64,000 bases of DNA from Atherix ibis (lineage: Eukaryota; Arthropoda; Insecta; Diptera; Athericidae): positions 33,706,811-33,770,810 of the forward strand of contig OY282605.1 of the NCBI GenBank assembly GCA_958298945.1, written 5' to 3'. Position 1 is the first letter of the stretch; each line of letters starts with the position of its first letter. Below the pieces are notes generated by a model. It ran no database searches, was not told the origin of the DNA, and worked only from the letters and a program-made list of their open reading frames with translations. A program made the translations under genes and the position numbers. Positions 58,736 through 64,000 of the stretch are shown here, piece by piece.

Positions 58736-60265
58736 TTTAAAAAAATAACAGAATATGTTTTTGGAAAATTCATAAATGTACACAGACAAAAGATGGAAAA
58801 GCTTTTTATATTTGCTATATTAAAAAAAAAACAATAATAAAAGCCAAATATCTTCATTTAATGTGTGCTTTAATGAAATTATACGTTTATGAGATTCAAA
58901 TTGATTTTCCAGATGTTACATATTTTTCTTTTATAAGCAAATGAAAATATCTAAATTACTGGCACTCAAAAGTCTTATTCTATTCTGGTGATTTTTTACG
59001 ACACCATAGATGGCTACCGAAAGTATTTCAGAATTTTAGGACTTTGCAAATAAAACTCCTTGTATTTGGAAACGAGCTGAACTGCAGTCATATGAGTCTA
59101 TTAGAGCCAACTTAGAGCGGTAAATGATATTAAAAAGGCAACTTAAAGCAAATACTGCCTTCATAATGGCTGCCAACCTAATGGAATTGAAATTGTACAC
59201 TTGCACAGATGAATTTCATACCGTCCCTATCGTAAACGTAAAAGTGTAATCTTCAATTTCATGGCTGAAACGTGGAGATTTATACATAAACGAAAGTGTC
59301 CATCAATTATAATATTTTCTTATGAGCTTTTTGTTTTTTGTTTGATTTTATTTTGAAAACATAATCGCACTTGATTTGTGCAAATGAGCAATTAATCAAA
59401 ATCCTTTGTTAAAAATTGCTCCATTAGCAAAGCCAAAAAAAACAAAATTATTTTCCATTTTTAATTACATGGCAGTCCATATACCAAGCAAGTGGTTAAA
59501 TATATTTTAATTTTGAAGATATACACGGTTTTTTTTTAAATCTTTTGACATGGATTAAGGTTATTTGTCTTTTGGATCAATGTTATCCTATTTATGTTGC
59601 TGACTTCAAATTAATTAGAATTTAAGCCATGATAGACAAAAATTCCTTACGTTCGACCATATTTTGAGTACACGAATGAGATCGAAGGAAGTGTGAACAT
59701 GTTTTTATGAGTGAAGCAATTTTTATGATATACGAGGATGTGTGATGATTTATCTTTCGTCTGAACGAATAAATTGTGTTCGGGAAGAGAAAGTTTAAAC
59801 GGAGAACGAGTAAAAATTGGATTTGGAAAAAATTGAAACAAAAATAAGATAAAACACAATATATTGGATGATATTAACGTAGCAGAGAAATTTGTACCAA
59901 AAAGCTAAGCGTTCGAGCATACAAACTGTTACATAAATTTCAGCTCGAATGACATCAGTTACTTTAGTGATTTATTGTGAATAGTGAATATGATATCAAG
60001 GATTTTCTTCATTTTTATCGAAAAATTTATGTGGAATTGTCTCAAAGCTTAGCAGACCATGAACTAGAGAGGAATGGATAAGTTATTCTTCGGAAAGTTT
60101 TCAATTTCTTTAGTTTATCGTTAAGAGAATACTTGTCAGTGTAGATATTATCAGAAATAAAGAACACTAGAAATATTATACAACTAATATGGACAAGAAT
60201 TTCATCCATGATAACGACAAACTGTTGATATTCTGAATTTTTTGGAAAAAAAATCACTTTTAAAA
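58736..60265. other. Intergenic DNA between two minisatellite arrays
   Basis: No supported gene. The sequence is less repetitive and less AT-rich than the arrays on both sides. Frames on the minus strand at 59.65-59.86 and 60.04-60.26 kb are short and unrecognised. Confidence 0.45.
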
Positions 60266-62525
60266 CATTTCAACTACTAACATTTTTGATAAAATTCTTT
60301 TCGTAAAATTTTTAATACAGAATTTTTTGTATCAAATTACAAAATATATTTTTAATCAATACTTGTTTAGACATTATTCTTCTTTAAAACAGTTCTTTTC
60401 AATAAACATTTTTTTCATTAAAAGTGGTTTTAATAATAATAGTTTCCCAACCAATTTCTTTTCAGTAAAAATTTATTTCATTGAAAATTATTTTAGTAAA
60501 TATTTTGTCAGTAAAAATAGTTTCAGTATAAAAATCCTTTTTTTAATAAAATTTCTTCAGATTTTTAAATTAAATTTCTGTTTTAAAAAAATTAAATAAT
60601 TTTTAACGAAATCTAATTTCATTACTGAAACTTTTATCTTTTTTTTTGTATAAAAATTGTTTTGGTAAAAATTGTTTGTCTAAAAATGGTTTCTTAAAAA
60701 AAATTTTTTTTTCCCAAATATTTTCATTATAAAAAAATAATTTTTTTAGTAAAAATATTTTATTTAACGTTTATTCAGTAAAAATTTTTGCAGTAAAATT
60801 TTTTCCGTTAAATTTGCTAAAACAAATAATTTTTTAAATAAATTTTCTTCAGAAAAAATTTCTTTACTACAAATTCTGTCTTTAAATCTAATTGCATTAC
60901 TTTATTTAGTAAAAACATTTTAATTTATTACATTAAAAATAATTCCTCTTTTTTTACTTTTTCATTAAAAGTGGTTTTAGTTAAAATTGTTACCCTAAAA
61001 CTTGCTATAGTAAGAAAATTTTTTTTTAGTAAAATTTCTTCAGTCAATTTCTTTTCAGTTAAAAATTTGTTTTACTTAAAATAAAACAAATTTTTAACTG
61101 AAAAGAAATTTGTTTCTTTAGAAATTTAAGTAAAAAAATGGTTTCTGTAAAAAAAATTGTCAGTAAAATATCTTCCATCAAAAGTTTTCTCAGTGAACAT
61201 TTTTTTTCTTAAATTTCTTCAGTAAAACTTTCATTAAAAAATTATGTTTTTTACTAAAAAAAATATTTTTTTAGTATACATTTTTTCAGTAAAAACTTTT
61301 GCCGTAAAAGATTTTCCCGTAGTAAGATTTCAGTTAAAATTATTCCAGTAAAAATTTTTTTTAGTAACAAAATTTTCTATATACATTTTTCCTGGAAAAG
61401 TTTTTTGGTAAAAATTGTTTCCTTGAAAATAGTTTCTGTAAAATAATTTTCAGTAAAAAATCTTTCATAAAAAGTTATCTCAGTAAATATATTTTAATAA
61501 ATTTCTTCAGTATGATTTTAGTAAAAAGATTTTCTTTTTACTACAAACCCTTTCAGTAAATATTTTTGAAGAACATTTTTTTGCATAAAATTTGTTTTAC
61601 CAAACAATTTTTCAGTAAAAATATTTGCATTAAAATTTATTGAGTAAAATTCTTTCAGGTAAACGTTTTTTGGGAAAAATTTTGTCGACTAAAATTGTTA
61701 AGTTCAAATATTTCCATTAAAATTAATTCAGTAAATAACATTTTATTAATGAAACTTTTCAGTAAAGCTATTTCAGTAAAAAAATGTCAAATCAAAATTC
61801 TTTTGGGTAAAAATTTTTTCCGACAATTATTTTCAGTTCAAATTCTTCCAGTTTCTTTTTTTTCAGTAAAATTTTTTGCAGTAAAATTAATTTCAGTAAA
61901 ATTTTTTGAGTAAAAGATATTTTGTAAAAATTCTAAAAATAAAAACTTTTCAGTAACAATTCTTTCAGCAATTTTTTTTTAGTAAAATTTCTTCAGTAAA
62001 AATTTTTTTCAATATAAAATTTTTCCAGACAAATTTTTCAGTACAAATTTTTTTATCAAAAGTTTTTTCCGTAAATTTAATACCATTAAAATTTTAATTA
62101 ATAAAAAGATTTTAATTGAAGTAAAATTTAATTAAGTTAAAATTTCTGAAGTAAACTAATTTTCAATAAAATCTTTTTTTTATTAATATTATTTTTTTCA
62201 TAAAAACCTATTTTTTTAAATATTGTTTTTAACAATTTTCCAGTAAAAATTTTTTGTGTGAAAAATTGGGTCCTGTAAATTTTTTACCAGTAAACAAATT
62301 TTTATAAATAAATATTTTTTTAAAAAATGCTCCATAAAAATCTTTTTAGGCAAATATTTTTTGATAAGCCTTTTGTCGGTACAATCACATTTTCCATTAA
62401 ACATTTTTTTCTTCTATTAAGAAATTTTTCTGTAAAACCTATTTTCTGTAAAAACTTTCTGCTAAACATTTTCAGTAAAAAAATTTTAGTACAATTTTTA
62501 TCAGTAAAATTTGTTCAATGCGCTT
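60266..62525. repeat. TTTTCAGTAAAAATTT minisatellite, third array
   Basis: This is the longest array of the family, more diverged than the first and with frequent A- or T-run length changes. The core CAGTAAAA recurs roughly every 15-25 bp. It shares the core and orientation with the arrays at 5.9 and 56.9 kb. Confidence 0.9.
61046..61110. repeat. Perfect 29-bp hairpin inside the array
   Basis: The arm 61,046-61,074 is repeated in exact reverse complement at 61,082-61,110 with a loop of 7 bases (CTTAAAA). All other units of the array have the opposite orientation to the second arm, so that arm was copied from the first. Confidence 0.95.
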
Positions 62526-62529
62526 ATAT

Positions 62530-63430
62530 AAATGATTATACAATAGCAAAGAGTAGAAAATTGTTAAAGGTGAAAAATTTTCGAATTTCAAATGACGATC
62601 GGTTTACTACCTTTTGAAGAAATGGTCTCCAGTGAGTATATTTTTCTGTAGAACATTTTACATATTCCGATTGGTTTAACAGCATACGAACTTGGGTAGA
62701 AGTCCATTTTCTTGGACAAAACCCTTTTACTTTTATGAGTATTTTCGTATAAAGTCCGGCGGGATATGCCATTCAGACAATCATTTACAGAGAAAAGGTG
62801 GAATTTTGACATGGTCGTAAGTTGAATAACGCGTATTGACAGAAAAGTTGTCGCCGAAAGCCCGAAACCCATTCGCTTGGAATAACATGAAAGTCGACAA
62901 CAGTTTCAGGTACGAACATATTCTGAAGTTTATTCGGGCAAGAGTTGTAAATTGCCAAAAGACGACCAGATAGCATGGTCCGCATACAAAATAGTTTGGT
63001 AATGGACGGATGCTTTGGGGATGCGAAATTATTATCGGAAGACGTGTGCTGCTCCACCAACTAAGCACATGAATTCACCAAAATATGCTAGACCAACGTA
63101 GATGATGGTCAAGTAGTCTCTTGTAAAGTATTTGATTGAAGCGAATATGGAGGAATATTTTTGGAAGCTATCAGCCCTATTGACTGGTGGGGTTTCCGGA
63201 TAAGTTTAGTTTTTTTTTCGTTCGTTTTTGATGATCAAGGAAAGATACTCATCGACTTTAAGAGTAAAACTTTCTTTTTTATTTATTCACTGAAAATTGG
63301 AGAAGTTTTAATGGCTATCAAAATTAATGAGGGAATTTTATGTCGATTGGACTACTTTCTTCTTTTTTGGGATATATACGAGCAAATGTGTATTCAAAAG
63401 GTGGTCTGGCATGGTCTGGTCCAATCGATA
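62530..63430 (-). other. GC-richer patch with overlapping minus-strand frames
   Basis: Compared with the array to its left this patch is clearly less AT-rich. On the minus strand three frames are open in turn: 62,588-62,872 (94 codons), 62,781-63,068 (95 codons) and 62,785-63,060 (91 codons). Before them lies a hydrophobic piece YLTIIYVGLAYFGEFMCLVG near 63.1 kb. The hydrophobic segments could come from a decayed membrane protein such as a chemoreceptor, but I cannot align any of them to a family. Without homology this stays an unassigned possible pseudogene or set of exons. Confidence 0.2.
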
Positions 63431-63582
63431 AAGTAGAAATAATATTTTTTCATTCGTGAATCTTTTCTACGATACACTAAGTTGGATGATGAGTTTTCTT
63501 TTCTCTCAGCAGCAATCTTCAATTTGGCACTTTTTGTTTATGCGTGTTTTTTTTTTTTTTTTGCATCCACATTTATTTTATG

Positions 63583-63792
63583 TTACGAGTAGCAGAAAAG
63601 TACGAACATTAATTTCATGTTTTTATGAATGACCTTAGAAACATTAACATTTTCAAAGTTGCTATCATCTTGAACGTTTTCAAGTAGGTACTCGATGTGA
63701 TAAAGAAAAGTGAAAGTATTTACTTGTACCGGAGGAATATTGCCGGAATAACAAGTGTACAGAAGCATCAGAAGAAAGGTCATTACCAACAA
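63583..63792 (-). CDS. Small open frame with signal-peptide-like start (doubtful)
   Basis: The 69-codon minus-strand frame starts MLVMTFLLMLLYTCYSGNIP, which resembles a secretion signal, and continues with VQVNTFTFLYHIEYLLENVQ and DDSNFENVNVSK. Codon choice is mixed rather than purely AT-driven, which is mildly in favour of coding. It ends with FVLFCYS before TAA. It may be a first exon, with the splice donor lying inside the frame, or chance. No family is recognised. Confidence 0.22.
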   Translation of the reverse strand: MLVMTFLLMLLYTCYSGNIPPVQVNTFTFLYHIEYLLENVQDDSNFENVNVSKVIHKNMKLMFVLFCYS

Positions 63793-64000
63793 GGAAACGT
63801 CTGATTATCACATCAATTGGCATTTGGTGATTTCATGGTAAAATATTAATGCAAGCCGTTTTTGACAGAAACAGCCATCATTACTTTAGATTAATTACAA
63901 TAATTTACCTGTTGATTAGGCGGTGTTTTTTTCTCTCTCCAATATTCAGAAACGTATGCAAAAGGTTACATTATACAAAATAGTAAGATATTGTCTATGC
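63793..64000. other. Window end, nothing secure
   Basis: On the minus strand AATCAACAG/GTAAAT at 63,910/63,909 looks like a good splice donor behind a short open stretch (YVSEYWREKKTPPNQQ). An exon ending here is possible. No start or acceptor is visible within the window. Confidence 0.2.

Overview
This window looks like nuclear DNA of an insect, most probably a higher fly (Brachycera). The reasons are a typical insect muscle actin with a leader intron and a TATA/initiator promoter, very AT-rich flanks, and a dense load of decayed Tc1/mariner transposons and non-LTR retrotransposons. There are no operons, Shine-Dalgarno sites, CRISPR arrays or prokaryotic genes. The only confident host gene is the actin gene at the left edge. 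It runs on the minus strand: coding exon 1-942 (cut by the window edge at codon 314), leader intron 969-2966, leader exon 2967-3037, TATA box at 3062-3069.

From about 3 kb onward the window is intergenic repeat territory. At least nine separate Tc1/mariner insertions are recognisable: 8.75-9.54, 13.25-14.52, 17.4-18.1, 23.9-24.2, 45.2-45.8, 45.9-47.2, 47.5-50.6, 52.5-53.8 and 54.1-54.9 kb. They represent several lineages (DD34D mariners including a mauritiana/Mos1-type copy, and two DD41D elements). Three short helix-turn-helix relics lie at 12.5, 43.8 and 56.7 kb. The copy at 45,907-47,203 is full length with both terminal repeats and a TA duplication, and only one stop codon breaks its transposase. 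Non-LTR elements are found at 12.6, 24.6, 34.3, 38.8-41.2 and 48.0-50.4 kb. Two show clean nesting with target-site duplications: a Jockey-like LINE inside a mariner (duplication of 10 bp), and an R1-like LINE inside an RTE-like LINE (duplication of 14 bp).

The other major component is tandem DNA of unusual variety: a 9-bp and a 10-bp A-tract array (21.0-23.0 kb), an AACAAGC-type array with a higher-order period near 480 bp (34.9-36.2 kb), a CAGTAAAAATTT minisatellite family in three places (5.9, 56.9 and 60.3 kb), a roughly 115-170-bp satellite (28.4-30.4 kb, with a solitary unit at 15.5 kb), and a decayed 280-380-bp repeat (9.6-11.1 kb). Two perfect short-loop hairpins (34,830-34,910 and 61,046-61,110) and a scrambled mariner (54.4-54.8 kb) carry signatures of template switching.

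I see no convincing new protein-coding system. A few open frames at 19.0, 56.1 and 62.5-63.8 kb on the minus strand could be exons of unidentified host genes and are given with low confidence.
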